A stretch of DNA of 64,000 nt from Sinomicrobium weinanense (GTDB lineage: Bacteria > Bacteroidota > Bacteroidia > Flavobacteriales > Flavobacteriaceae): positions 1 through 64,000 of the forward strand of contig NZ_JAHKRR010000005.1 in NCBI RefSeq assembly GCF_018863395.1. Reading direction: 5' to 3'. This document shows, piece after piece, positions 52,396-61,769 of the stretch. Each line of letters begins with the position of its first letter. Within the stretch, counting starts at the first letter, position 1. The notes beneath the pieces were generated by a model that searched no databases, was not told the DNA's origin, and was given only the letters and a program-made list of their open reading frames with translations. The translations under genes and the position numbers were made by a program.

Positions 52396-53532
52396 ATGAA
52401 ACTATCGTCAATCCTGTTATATCTTATACTGTGTGTTTCCGGTATGGAAAAAGCAGCCGGGCAGGAATATATACAATCTCCGGAAATTCGTATCGGACAC
52501 CTCTCTGAGATGGTCACCATAAACGGAAAAAATACGATTTATTACGAACTTCACCTGACCAATTTTGCAGACCATACCATAAAAATCACTGGTTTAACCG
52601 TTACAGAAGGTGCTTCCGGAACACCTGTATTTTCCGTTGCAGAGAAAGAACTGGCAAACCGGCACAGAATGGCAGGCACCTGGGAGGCAGTCCCCGAAGA
52701 AGTATTGCCCCCGGGCAGTGCAAGTGTCATTTACATGGATTTTACGCTACCTTCGGAACTGAAGAGCAATACACTACGGCATCAACTTCACTTTGTAAAC
52801 CCGGACGGAGATACAGATAATCCGGTAACGATCTCCGGCCCTGTCTTCGGTCTCAGGAAAACAGAGACTGCCCTGGGGCCTCCGTTACGTGGCGGGCCCT
52901 GGGCAGCGATCTATGAATCTTCCTGGGAACGCGGACACCGCAGAGTGTTCTTTACAGTCGACGGAAAAGCACGGATACCCGGCCGATTTGCCATAGACTT
53001 TGTTAAACTGGACCGTGAAGGCAAGGAGTCAAAAGGAGATGAGGACACCATAAAAAACTGGTATGGATATGGCGCCGAAGTCCTCGCGGTTGCAGACGGC
53101 ACCGTGGCATCGGCCAGGGACGACTTTACCGAAAGCCCTACTCTTTCCGGACATCCCCGATACCCGGCAGGGAAAGCCACGGGAAATTATATATCCATAG
53201 CTATCGGCAATAATCGTTATGCGTTTTACGAACACCTGAAACCCGGGAGCATACGGGTAAAACCGGGGCAAAAAGTGAAGAAGGGAGATGTTATCGCCGC
53301 TCTCGGATTTACCGGGCAATCCACAGGGCCACATCTTCACTTCCACGTGGCCGACGCCGACTCTCCTCTGGGGGCAGAAGGCATTCCGTTTTTCCTGGAA
53401 CAATTCTCTCTGCTGGGAAATTATAAAGACTTTTCAAAGTTTGGAAAAGCACCCTGGATTCCTGTAAACAACAGCAATGAAACCAAAATAACCCGGGAAC
53501 GACCGGGGCCGAATACTGTTATCAGTTTTTAA
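52396..53532 (+). CDS. M23 family peptidase homologue, periplasmic
   Basis: Protein of 378 residues: signal peptide (about 1-22, SGMEKAAGQ), an N-terminal beta-sandwich domain (about 30-160) and a C-terminal LytM/M23 domain (about 190-345). The HxH motif is intact: GPHLHFHV. The upstream zinc motif HxxxD reads RFAID, so the usual first zinc His is Arg and only the Asp is kept. KNWYGYGAEVLAVADGTV and GNYISIAIGNNRYAFYEHLKPGS follow. It may be a weak or inactive amidase, or a peptidoglycan-binding relative. Confidence 0.88.
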   Translation: MKLSSILLYLILCVSGMEKAAGQEYIQSPEIRIGHLSEMVTINGKNTIYYELHLTNFADHTIKITGLTVTEGASGTPVFSVAEKELANRHRMAGTWEAVPEEVLPPGSASVIYMDFTLPSELKSNTLRHQLHFVNPDGDTDNPVTISGPVFGLRKTETALGPPLRGGPWAAIYESSWERGHRRVFFTVDGKARIPGRFAIDFVKLDREGKESKGDEDTIKNWYGYGAEVLAVADGTVASARDDFTESPTLSGHPRYPAGKATGNYISIAIGNNRYAFYEHLKPGSIRVKPGQKVKKGDVIAALGFTGQSTGPHLHFHVADADSPLGAEGIPFFLEQFSLLGNYKDFSKFGKAPWIPVNNSNETKITRERPGPNTVISF

Positions 53533-53648
53533 CCATAAATACCCCGAATTCCCCGGTTACCGGTACCCCTCCATTTCATTAAGATTGATAAACGGCATCT
53601 TATTCGGAAATTTTCTTAACTTTAAGTTGTTATTCACCAACCAAAACC

Positions 53649-54353
53649 ATGGATAAATACGCTTACTTATTTATCTCCGTACTGCTATTTGTCCCCTGGC
53701 TGGCTTTTTGCCTTAGCAGACCGGACCTGAAGAAAAAAATACTAAAGACAAGTGTACTCGGAGGGCTGGCCGGGCTTATTGCAGAGTTCTGGTATTTCAG
53801 GGATTACTGGCAACCTCCTTCCCTCTTTGGCAAGGCTACGGTATCACCGGAAGATTTTCTGTTCGGTTTTTTTATTACCGGGATCGCTGTTGCCGGGTAT
53901 GATGTTGCTTTCCGGAAAACCAATGCTACCGGGGCAAAAAAACGCAAAAAATTCTTTGCAGGCCTGTTTGCAACCGGTGTCTTTTCCCTGTTCATTTTCA
54001 ACAACTGGATGGGATTTAACTCTATATTTGTCAGTTCTCTGGCCTTTGTGGCCTTCTCCGTGGTGATGTCCCTTTTCCGAAAAGACCTGTGGCTGCCTTC
54101 GCTAATTTCCGGAATGCTCACCGTACTTATTATCATCCCCGTATATGCGATAATCTTTAACCTTTTATATCCGGATTTCTGGAATAAATACGGACTACTT
54201 TCCGGCTCGGCCTATGGTATTGCTGTACTCGGCCATATCCCTGTCACTGAACTCGTGTGGTATTTCTCCTGGGGCAGTATGGCCGGTATTGCTTACGATT
54301 TTGCTTCAGGGAAGAAGAAAATGACTTATCAAAACAAGCGCTACAAATATTAA
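53649..54353 (+). CDS. Membrane protein resembling lycopene cyclase domain proteins
   Basis: Protein of 234 residues with about seven hydrophobic segments. Two segments recall the CrtYc/CrtYd cyclase repeats: SPEDFLFGFFITGI and IPVTELVWYFSWGSMAG, each with an acidic residue after Pro in a membrane helix. The resemblance is partial and I do not claim the enzyme activity. No carotenoid gene is nearby. The C-terminal tail is basic. Confidence 0.5.
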   Translation: MDKYAYLFISVLLFVPWLAFCLSRPDLKKKILKTSVLGGLAGLIAEFWYFRDYWQPPSLFGKATVSPEDFLFGFFITGIAVAGYDVAFRKTNATGAKKRKKFFAGLFATGVFSLFIFNNWMGFNSIFVSSLAFVAFSVVMSLFRKDLWLPSLISGMLTVLIIIPVYAIIFNLLYPDFWNKYGLLSGSAYGIAVLGHIPVTELVWYFSWGSMAGIAYDFASGKKKMTYQNKRYKY

Positions 54354-54439
54354 TATCACCATTTTTACCGATCTTTGTTTTACACCAGGCAACACAGGCC
54401 CGTAGCAGGTTTCGGGTATAATCCATATGTTGAGAATAC

Positions 54440-55159
54440 ATGATGCACCTCTATAAACTCACAATAAACAGGATGATCTTTAATGTCCTGCCCACACTGA
54501 TCATTTTAATATTGTATATAAAGCTCAGATCGGATCAACCGTTAATGCCACTGCAATCCATCGATTTTCTCCTTATCCCTCTCCTGTTTCTCCTGTTCAT
54601 TACATATAAAGAAAGCCAAAAAATATCGAGCTTTATAAAAAAACGAAGAAAAATGCTCCAAAAACGAGAGCTCCTGTCTGTGCCATCAGATCTATCATTC
54701 TTTAACAGGTTTAATGTGCTGGACAAAAAAATCACGGTTCAGGAGAAAAGTATTAGTGTGACAGGCGAAAAACTGTCTGTCATTGTTTATATCAGTAAAA
54801 CTGACAAGTATATAGAGATCAAAAACAATTTCGGGCACCGTAGGATCGCCTTCAGCGATATTGATTTTATTTTTCTAGAATATTATAACAGCTATTTTTA
54901 TACATTTCAAGGACTCTTTACAAGAGGATATTCTGACAAACAGCTTTGGAAAAATTCGGTCGCCCTGGTCCTCAGATCGGGGAAGATCGTTCCGTTCTTC
55001 GAGGCTCAACTCGACCAGACCTGCTATCGACAATATATAGAGAATTCCGATAATACATCCGTTACAAATGAAAACTATCTGCATTACGGCGAAAAGGCCA
55101 TCCGGGTTTTAAGCCATGCCATCCATAAAAAATATCTTATTATCGATCATACGGAATGA
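54440..55159 (+). CDS. Hypothetical membrane protein with cytosolic domain
   Basis: Protein of 239 residues with two N-terminal membrane segments (about 13-29 and 40-56), a basic linker (FIKKRRKMLQKRE) and a soluble domain (about 75-235) with alternating strands, reminiscent of PH-like domains found in Bacteroidota membrane proteins. Base composition is more AT-rich than in neighbouring genes. No family recognised. Confidence 0.6.
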   Translation: MMHLYKLTINRMIFNVLPTLIILILYIKLRSDQPLMPLQSIDFLLIPLLFLLFITYKESQKISSFIKKRRKMLQKRELLSVPSDLSFFNRFNVLDKKITVQEKSISVTGEKLSVIVYISKTDKYIEIKNNFGHRRIAFSDIDFIFLEYYNSYFYTFQGLFTRGYSDKQLWKNSVALVLRSGKIVPFFEAQLDQTCYRQYIENSDNTSVTNENYLHYGEKAIRVLSHAIHKKYLIIDHTE

Positions 55160-55284
55160 TCCCTCCGGACATCCGAATACCTGTGCTCTTACTTTCAAAA
55201 TGCCAAAACCCCGGAAAAAACTCCTCCACATCGTATAATTCCCTATTTTAGCTTATCGGTAATACATACTAAAAATAACATAAA

Positions 55285-56589
55285 ATGACCTCCGCCCCCC
55301 CCATTTATCAGATAATTACAACGATTTTCTTCCTGTTAACGACAGCAGTGGGATACAGCCAGCCAACCGTTGAAAAAAATGAAAAGATCTACGCTGAGAT
55401 CGATTCGCTCATAGATGCCAAGGATTATTTCCGCGCCAGGGAAAAATACATGGAAAACCTCGATCGCCTTTCCGAACTTCATCGTCTTAAAAGCGGTGTT
55501 TTCCTGGACAATGTATTTAACCATCCTGACTCCTCTATCCACAAAATGAAGTTATTGCTCACCAGGCACGCCTCCGAAATATCAGATAGCCTTAAGTTCA
55601 GGATGCTTTCCATCAATCATGTCAATTATTCCAAATTGTTCGAATATAAAAAAGCAAAGGAAACCCTGGAACGCCTGCTGGCCGAATACCCGCACTGGAT
55701 GACCGGGGAAGAGGAGGAAGACCACAGGAACACCCTGGCCATATGGTCGGCCCTGGAAGATCAGCCCAAACAACAGATCGAGATCGACAACACCGTGAAC
55801 CTGGAAATCACCCGGGACAAGGCACAACTGCAAAACCTCATGGTCACCCGCGATACCGTGAAACAACATTTCGTTTTCGACACCGGGGCCAACCTTTCGA
55901 CCATCACTGAAACCACCGCAAAACGATTTGGTCTAGTATTGATGGATGGTATTGTAAATGTCGATGCCGCAACAGGTAACAAGATAAAATCAAGGATCGC
56001 CATAGCTCCCGAACTTTCCCTGGATGGCCTGACGGTCCGCAATGCCGTCTTCCTGGTTTTTCCGGACGAGGCCCTGGCTTTTCCACAGATAAACTACCAG
56101 ATACACGGTATTATAGGGTTTCCGGTCATCGAAGGCATGAAAGAGATACAGATCACCAGGAACAACCGGTTTATTGTTCCCAAAGAACGGACTTCATCTT
56201 CGCAACGCAACCTTGCCATCGATTTCCTCACTCCCCTGATCTACCTGAAAGACAAGACCGGATGGGGTACATATGCACTGGATACAGGGGCTAAGAACAG
56301 TATGCTCTACGATATATATTTCGCGAAAAATAAAGAAGAACTCAACACCTCTTATAACGAGACTGAAGTCTCTTTTGGCGGAGTCGGCGGAATTGTCACA
56401 AAAAAAGGAATGTATATGACTTTCGAACCGGAGATCAATAACAGGACGATCGGCCTGGATTCCATCGTAGTGCTGAAAGAAGCTGTGAAACCGGACAATC
56501 ACTATCTCGGTAACATAGGTCAGGACCTTATCCGAAAGTTTGAGAAAGTGACTTTTAATTTCCAGGACATGTTTATCAGGTTTGACTGA
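55285..56589 (+). CDS. Aspartyl protease-like protein, secreted
   Basis: Protein of 434 residues: signal peptide (1-26, TTAVGYSQ), a helical TPR-like N-terminal part (about 30-160), then two retropepsin-like halves with FVFDTGANLSTITETT (about residues 192-207) and TYALDTGAKNSMLYD (about residues 328-342). Both have DTG. It should act in the periplasm or at the surface; substrate unknown. Related in active-site arrangement to the PDZ-bearing protein at 25777-27132. Confidence 0.85.
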   Translation: MTSAPPIYQIITTIFFLLTTAVGYSQPTVEKNEKIYAEIDSLIDAKDYFRAREKYMENLDRLSELHRLKSGVFLDNVFNHPDSSIHKMKLLLTRHASEISDSLKFRMLSINHVNYSKLFEYKKAKETLERLLAEYPHWMTGEEEEDHRNTLAIWSALEDQPKQQIEIDNTVNLEITRDKAQLQNLMVTRDTVKQHFVFDTGANLSTITETTAKRFGLVLMDGIVNVDAATGNKIKSRIAIAPELSLDGLTVRNAVFLVFPDEALAFPQINYQIHGIIGFPVIEGMKEIQITRNNRFIVPKERTSSSQRNLAIDFLTPLIYLKDKTGWGTYALDTGAKNSMLYDIYFAKNKEELNTSYNETEVSFGGVGGIVTKKGMYMTFEPEINNRTIGLDSIVVLKEAVKPDNHYLGNIGQDLIRKFEKVTFNFQDMFIRFD

Positions 56590-56635
56590 CTGTGCTCCTG
56601 AGAATACATTATCCGGGATTGAATAAAGGGTTAAA

Positions 56636-56707
56636 AGGAGTTTGGGAGTTTTAAAGTATCTTTTTTTTGTTACCCTCATCAACTCCGAACTCCAAAACTA
56701 AAAAACT
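56636..56707. repeat. Inverted word repeat (GGAGTTT / AACTCC words)
   Basis: GGAGTTTGGGAGTTTT on the left and CAACTCCGAACTCCAAAACT on the right are imperfect complements with a loop of about 25 bases. Similar words occur at 10185-10236. Confidence 0.55.
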
Positions 56708-56841
56708 ATTCCGTATTGGGTACCGGGAATTTAAAATCGTGAAATCTTCGGCCCGGGACTTCCAAGTGGTGTTAATTTTATAAATTGGGCGAAAAATCGG
56801 TTTTTACGAATAGCTATCCGTTCAGACCAACCTTGAAGTCA

Positions 56842-58371
56842 ATGCTAATTTACCGGAAACCTGATATCGTCCGCTTTTCCTTTATGCTCGCCAGCCTTAT
56901 GCTGACGGGGCTTCTCTTTTCCTGTACCGGCCTTAGGAAGGAAAAGGATAAGATAAAGATCGGCTTCTCCCAGGGCATGACCACCGACGACTGGAGAAAA
57001 CAGATGAACAAATCCATGCGGCTGGAGGCCTCTTTACATGACGATGTGGACCTGGCCATACTGGATGCCGATGACGATGTGGAAAAACAGCTTACGGACA
57101 TTGAGACCCTGATCCGGAACAGATCGGATATTATCATTGTATCCCCTATACAATCGCGCCCGCTTACCGCCGTAGTAGAAAAATCCGTAAAAGCGGGGAT
57201 CCCGGTGATTGTCATCGACCGCAAAATTGAAAATGAACGCTATACGGCCTATATCGGGGCAGACAACATCGAGGTGGGAAGAAATGCCGGACGGTATATC
57301 GCATCCGTTATCCCCCATCACGAGGGAGGGATCAGGATCGTGGAAATAAAAGGGCTCAAAGGCTCCTCCCCGGCTTATGAAAGAAGCCTGGGATTTCGCC
57401 AGATCGTCAACCGTTTTGAAAAGCTGAAAGTTGTCGCTTCTATCGACGGAAACTGGGAAAGCGAGTCGGTAAAGGCCCCTTTGAGAAATATCCTGAAACA
57501 GGACAAAGATATCGATTATGTATTCTGTCACAACGACCGCATGGCCCTCAGTGCCTGGGAAGTGGCCCGGGAAAAAGGTGTGGAAAACAAGATAAAATTC
57601 ATCGGTGTAGACGGGCTCAACACCCGGAACGGCGGTATACAACTGGTGCAGGACAAGGTCTTACAGGCCACCATCTTCTATCCCACAGGAGGGAACGAGG
57701 CCATAAAACTTGCCCTTAAGATCCTGAATAAAGATCCCGTATCGAAAAACAATATACTGGGCACCACTGTGATCGACTCCGTAAACGCAGACATCATGAA
57801 AAACCAGCTGGACAAGATAGACCTCCAGCAGGCCAGTATAGAAAACCAACTGCATAAACTCTCCGAACAGGAAAAAAAATATGCCACCCAAACCAATCTC
57901 ATTAAGATACTGACCTTTTCCCTGGTGCTTATCCTGTCACTTGCACTGTACAGTATTTATTCTACTTACGTGATAAGCAAGAAGAAAAAACTGCTGGAAC
58001 TTCAAAGCGAAAAGATCACCCTTCAGCAAAACGAAATAGAAAAGATCACCGGGCAGGAATTCCGTACCAGACTCGACACCATTATAGAGCAGCACCTGGA
58101 TAACCCGCAGTTTACGGTGGAAGAACTCGCCCAAAGGCTAAATCTGTCGCGTGTGCAGCTCTACCGTAAAATAAAAGGGATGTTCGGTATAAGCGTCAAT
58201 GAGTACATCAGTGGCATAAGGCTTGAAAAATCCAGGGAAATGCTCCGGAAGACTTCCCTGAACATTGCCGAAGTTGCTTATGCTTGCGGCTTTTCTTCCC
58301 CCAACTATTTTTCTACTTCTTTTAAGAACAAATACGGTATCACCCCAAAAGAATACAAGAACAATCCGTAG
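56842..58371 (+). CDS. Membrane-spanning sugar sensor/AraC regulator of the fructan locus
   Basis: Protein of 509 residues: signal or anchor with lipobox LFSC (Cys28); a periplasmic-binding-protein domain of the RbsB/LacI type (about 35-320, IKIGFSQGMTTDDW, SPIQSRPLTAVVEKSVKAGI, FCHNDRMALSAWEVA); a membrane segment (about 353-375); a short coiled coil; and an AraC HTH (about 410-509, LAQRLNLSRVQLYRKIKGMF and AYACGFSSPNYFSTSFKNKYG). It therefore senses sugar outside and binds DNA inside, with no kinase. I start at ATG 56842; a TTG at 56785 would add 19 residues. The likely inducer is a fructose-containing sugar, from the genes downstream. Confidence 0.85.
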   Translation: MLIYRKPDIVRFSFMLASLMLTGLLFSCTGLRKEKDKIKIGFSQGMTTDDWRKQMNKSMRLEASLHDDVDLAILDADDDVEKQLTDIETLIRNRSDIIIVSPIQSRPLTAVVEKSVKAGIPVIVIDRKIENERYTAYIGADNIEVGRNAGRYIASVIPHHEGGIRIVEIKGLKGSSPAYERSLGFRQIVNRFEKLKVVASIDGNWESESVKAPLRNILKQDKDIDYVFCHNDRMALSAWEVAREKGVENKIKFIGVDGLNTRNGGIQLVQDKVLQATIFYPTGGNEAIKLALKILNKDPVSKNNILGTTVIDSVNADIMKNQLDKIDLQQASIENQLHKLSEQEKKYATQTNLIKILTFSLVLILSLALYSIYSTYVISKKKKLLELQSEKITLQQNEIEKITGQEFRTRLDTIIEQHLDNPQFTVEELAQRLNLSRVQLYRKIKGMFGISVNEYISGIRLEKSREMLRKTSLNIAEVAYACGFSSPNYFSTSFKNKYGITPKEYKNNP

Positions 58372-58502
58372 TTCCCGATACGGTTTTCCGTGATCCTCGT
58401 GGCCGACCTGTCCTTTTCAGTTTTTCCAACCAGATTTCCACATGAAATACCCTTACTCCGATAAGGTCAAACTAAAATTCGAATAATTCATCATTAAGAA
58501 CG

Positions 58503-58554
58503 TGTTAAAACCATGTAACCTCAGTATAATTTGTGTTACCTGAGTGTAACTATA
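58503..58554 (+). promoter_or_regulatory. Direct-repeat operator candidate of the fructan locus
   Basis: TGTTA (58503) then TGTAAC 11 bases later (58514), and the same pair again at 58534 and 58545. Each pair has spacing 11, and the pairs are offset by 31 bp (about three helical turns). This matches how AraC-type proteins bind direct repeats. It lies between the regulator gene and the transporter gene. Function inferred. Confidence 0.45.
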
Positions 58555-58713
58555 TCGTTGTAGTACATGATTTATAAAAAATAAAGCCCTTGATTTGCAA
58601 CGATTTAAAAAAATAAAGGCATAAAAAATCAAAAACGAAATAATTTGCAACATCATTAAACATAAACCTTGTTTTTTAAGAATAGTTTAGCATTCATCAC
58701 AATAAATTACAAG

Positions 58714-60048
58714 ATGAATAAAATTATTCTTTGGTCTGTTACGGCTGCATTGGCCGGTTTCCTGTTCGGGTTTGACACCGTGGTGATTTCGGGAGCTGAT
58801 AAACAATTACAATTATTATGGAAGTCCTCCGATGCCTTTCACGGTTCGGTGGTCATGGCCATGGCTTTGTGGGGTACGGTGGTCGGCGCCCTGTTCGGCG
58901 GAATACCTACCAACAGGATAGGCAGAAAAAACACCCTGCTGTTGATAGGGGTGCTCTATCTGGCTTCTTCTCTCGGTTCTGCCCTGGCCAATGATCCTTA
59001 TACCTTTGCTTTTTTCCGGTTTATCGGGGGATTGGGCGTGGGGGCATCGACCATTGCTGCACCTGCCTACGTATCGGAAATTGCCCCTGCAAAAAAACGG
59101 GGCCGGCTGGTATCTCTTTATCAATTTAATATTGTGCTGGGCATCTTGATCGCCTTCATCTCTAACTACCTGCTCAGAGACACAGGCCATAACTCCTGGC
59201 GCTGGATGATGGGAGTGGAAACCTTCCCTGCCCTGATATACCTCCTTTTTGCATTCAACCTGCCCAAAAGCCCGAGATGGCTTATTTCCAAAAAACGGAT
59301 AGACAATGCCAAAACAGTACTAAAATTTATTAACCCCGACAAAGATGCCGAACATTTAATCGAAGAGATCCGGAAAGGGTCGGAGACAGAAGATAGCGGG
59401 GAAAGCATACTCATGAAAAAATACAGGTTTCCGCTTATCCTTGCCTTTCTCATTGCCATGTTCAACCAGCTATCTGGAATAAATGCCTTTCTGTACTATG
59501 CCCCCAGAATATTCGAGGAAGCCGGACTGGCACAGAATACAGCCCTACTGAGTAGCGTAGGTATAGGGTTGGTGAACCTGTTGTTCACGCTTTTAGGGGT
59601 GATGCTTATAGATAAGCTGGGCAGAAAGCCCCTGTTGCTGTATGGTTCATTCGGCTATATCCTGTCGCTTTCCATGGTCACGGCCGCATTTTATTTTGAC
59701 TGGGGCGGATATTCGGTGCCCTTGTCACTGTTTTTATTCATCGCATCGCATGCCGTAGGCCAGGGAGCTGTGATCTGGGTTTATATTTCCGAAATATTCC
59801 CCAATCACCTGAGGTCATCCGGGCAGGCTTTCGGATCGTCTGTACACTGGGTGCTTGCCGCTGTTATCCCCTCGCTTATTCCCATGCTTTTCGGCGCCAT
59901 CGGTGCCTGGCCGGTGTTTATGTTCTTTACGGTAATGATGGCGATGCAACTTCTCTTTGTATGGTTCGTCATGCCGGAGACCAAGGGAATTTCCCTGGAG
60001 AACATACAATTACGGATCAGAAGTCAGAAGTCGGAAGTTAAAAGTTAG
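58714..60048 (+). CDS. MFS sugar transporter
   Basis: Inner-membrane sugar porter of 444 residues with 12 hydrophobic segments. Sugar porter marks: GFLFGFDTVVISGA (helix 1), NRIGRKN (loop 2-3), LPKSPRWLIS and MPETKGISLE at the end. Likely substrate is a fructose or sucrose-type sugar, inferred from GH32 and SusC neighbours. Start ATG 58714 (MNKIILWSV); the TTG at 58669 is unlikely. The last residues, RIRSQKSEVKS, are encoded by a dispersed word repeat (60018-60051) that supplies the stop codon. Confidence 0.92.
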   Translation: MNKIILWSVTAALAGFLFGFDTVVISGADKQLQLLWKSSDAFHGSVVMAMALWGTVVGALFGGIPTNRIGRKNTLLLIGVLYLASSLGSALANDPYTFAFFRFIGGLGVGASTIAAPAYVSEIAPAKKRGRLVSLYQFNIVLGILIAFISNYLLRDTGHNSWRWMMGVETFPALIYLLFAFNLPKSPRWLISKKRIDNAKTVLKFINPDKDAEHLIEEIRKGSETEDSGESILMKKYRFPLILAFLIAMFNQLSGINAFLYYAPRIFEEAGLAQNTALLSSVGIGLVNLLFTLLGVMLIDKLGRKPLLLYGSFGYILSLSMVTAAFYFDWGGYSVPLSLFLFIASHAVGQGAVIWVYISEIFPNHLRSSGQAFGSSVHWVLAAVIPSLIPMLFGAIGAWPVFMFFTVMMAMQLLFVWFVMPETKGISLENIQLRIRSQKSEVKS

Positions 60049-60076
60049 AGGTATTGAAGGGGGGGGCACAGGGGGG
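60018..60076. repeat. AGAAGTCAGAAG word repeat in the transporter 3' end; G tracts
   Basis: CAGAAGTCAGAAGTCGGAAG and TTAAAAGTTAGAGG (60018-60051) cover the last codons and stop of the MFS gene and match the word type of 35749-35778. A run of eight G (60059-60066) and one of six G (60071-60076) separated by CACA follow. Confidence 0.65.
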
Positions 60077-60143
60077 TGTTTTCGCCAACCTGATAAAAAC
60101 CTGAAACTACAAAAACGATAAAACAACAAATCAATCAATCCCT

Positions 60144-61751
60144 ATGAAAAAAACAGTAATAACCAAAGCAGCTATACTTCCTGCCTTCCTGTTCTTTCTC
60201 ATCGCATGCGGTCAGAAGAACGGGAAAAAGGAAGCGACGGATTCCGGCGTTCCTGTTGCCGGAGAAGAAGAACGTTACAGACCAAATTTTCACTTCACGC
60301 CCAAAGAAAAGTGGATGAACGACCCTAACGGCATGTTCTATTACAACGGGTATTACCACCTTTTCTTCCAGCACTATCCCGATTCTACCGTCTGGGGACC
60401 TATGCACTGGGGGCATGCAGTAAGCACGGACCTATTGAACTGGAAAGAGCTTCCCATAGCCCTCTATCCCGGTGAAGAAGGATATATTTTTTCGGGAAGT
60501 GCCGTGGTAGATCACGAAAACACATCCGGGCTTAGTACTAACGACGCTCCTCCTGTGGTCGCCATGTATACCATTCACGATCCTGAAAAGGAGGATAAAG
60601 ACCAGGTCGATGTGGAGACCCAGGGCATTGCGTACAGTACGGATGAAGGCATGACCTGGACCAAATACCGGGATAACCCGGTGATACAAAACCCGGGAAT
60701 ACGGGATTTCCGCGATCCGAAAGTGGTACGTGACACCATTCGAAACCAGTGGATCATGGTCCTTGCAGCCCAGGACAGGGCCAAGTTCTATCGTTCTGAC
60801 AACCTTAAAGACTGGGAATTCCTTTCGGATTTCGGAGTGAACACAGGCGCACACGGTGGCGTCTGGGAATGCCCGGACTTTTTTCCGCTGACCGCAGGGG
60901 GCACCGGCGAAACCAAATGGGTACTGCTCCAGAGCCTCAATCCGGGAGGGCCTAACAGTGGTTCGGCTACCCAGTATTTCATCGGGGATTTTGACGGTAC
61001 CACCTTTACACTCGATCCTGAATTTGAAGTCGAATTAAACAAAAGAAAAGCCTTCTGGATAGACTACGGCAAGGATAACTATGCCGGGGTCACCTGGTCC
61101 GGCATTCCCGGCAGTGACGGCAGAAAGCTCTTTATCGGGTGGATGTCTAACTGGGAATACGCTCAGGAGGTCCCCACCACAGCCTGGAGAAGCGCCATGA
61201 CCCTTCCCAGGGAATTACAGCTCGTCAAAAGCGGGACTGCCTATCAACTGGTCTCCCAACCCATCCGGGAACTGAAGGACTTCCGCGCCAAAGCCATTAA
61301 AAAACAGAATATCGCCCTGGATGCCCCATTCGTGTATCGCAGTGAAAAAGGCCCTGCCCTGAGCAGTACCGAAATCAAACTCACCCTCGAAGGGCTTGGC
61401 GACAGTACTTACAGATTTGAGCTGTACAATACCGGGGGAGATACACTTTCTTTCGGACTGAATAACGCCAAAAAAGAATTCTTTATGGACAGGAGAAAGG
61501 CCGGGCAAACAGATTTCTCTGAAAAATTTGCAGCTAAAATATCCACCGCCCCCCGCTTCTCTTCGGCCGATACACTCGACATGCACATCATATTGGATAA
61601 AACCTCCGCCGAGGTCTTTTACGACAACGGCACAACAGTCATGACAGAGGTATTCTTCCTCAAAGCCCCTTTTGACACTTTTAGCCTCAATGCCGGGGAC
61701 CCCGGATCTACCGTGAAATCGATAGCCATTCACCAATTAAAATTCAATTAA
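60144..61751 (+). CDS. Glycoside hydrolase family 32 lipoprotein
   Basis: Lipoprotein of 535 residues (lipobox LIAC, Cys22) with a five-bladed propeller and C-terminal beta-sandwich. GH32 motifs are intact: WMNDPNG (nucleophile Asp60), FRDPK (about residue 190) and WECPDFF (acid/base Glu about 240). It cleaves beta-fructosyl bonds of levan, inulin or sucrose; endo or exo action cannot be told. It is exported to the membrane surface and lies directly before the SusC gene (18 bases), so it belongs to this fructan utilisation locus. Confidence 0.95.
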   Translation: MKKTVITKAAILPAFLFFLIACGQKNGKKEATDSGVPVAGEEERYRPNFHFTPKEKWMNDPNGMFYYNGYYHLFFQHYPDSTVWGPMHWGHAVSTDLLNWKELPIALYPGEEGYIFSGSAVVDHENTSGLSTNDAPPVVAMYTIHDPEKEDKDQVDVETQGIAYSTDEGMTWTKYRDNPVIQNPGIRDFRDPKVVRDTIRNQWIMVLAAQDRAKFYRSDNLKDWEFLSDFGVNTGAHGGVWECPDFFPLTAGGTGETKWVLLQSLNPGGPNSGSATQYFIGDFDGTTFTLDPEFEVELNKRKAFWIDYGKDNYAGVTWSGIPGSDGRKLFIGWMSNWEYAQEVPTTAWRSAMTLPRELQLVKSGTAYQLVSQPIRELKDFRAKAIKKQNIALDAPFVYRSEKGPALSSTEIKLTLEGLGDSTYRFELYNTGGDTLSFGLNNAKKEFFMDRRKAGQTDFSEKFAAKISTAPRFSSADTLDMHIILDKTSAEVFYDNGTTVMTEVFFLKAPFDTFSLNAGDPGSTVKSIAIHQLKFN

Positions 61752-61769
61752 CCAGAAAAACCAAAACGC

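Noticed and set aside
25777-56589. The two aspartyl-protease genes as a recent duplication
   Set aside because: Only active-site motifs agree; domain make-up differs (PDZ in one, TPR-like part in the other), so they are old relatives at most.
58593-58651. Direct repeat ATTTGCAAC at 58593 and 58643
   Set aside because: Nine bases in an AT-rich spacer; likely by chance. Not counted as an operator.
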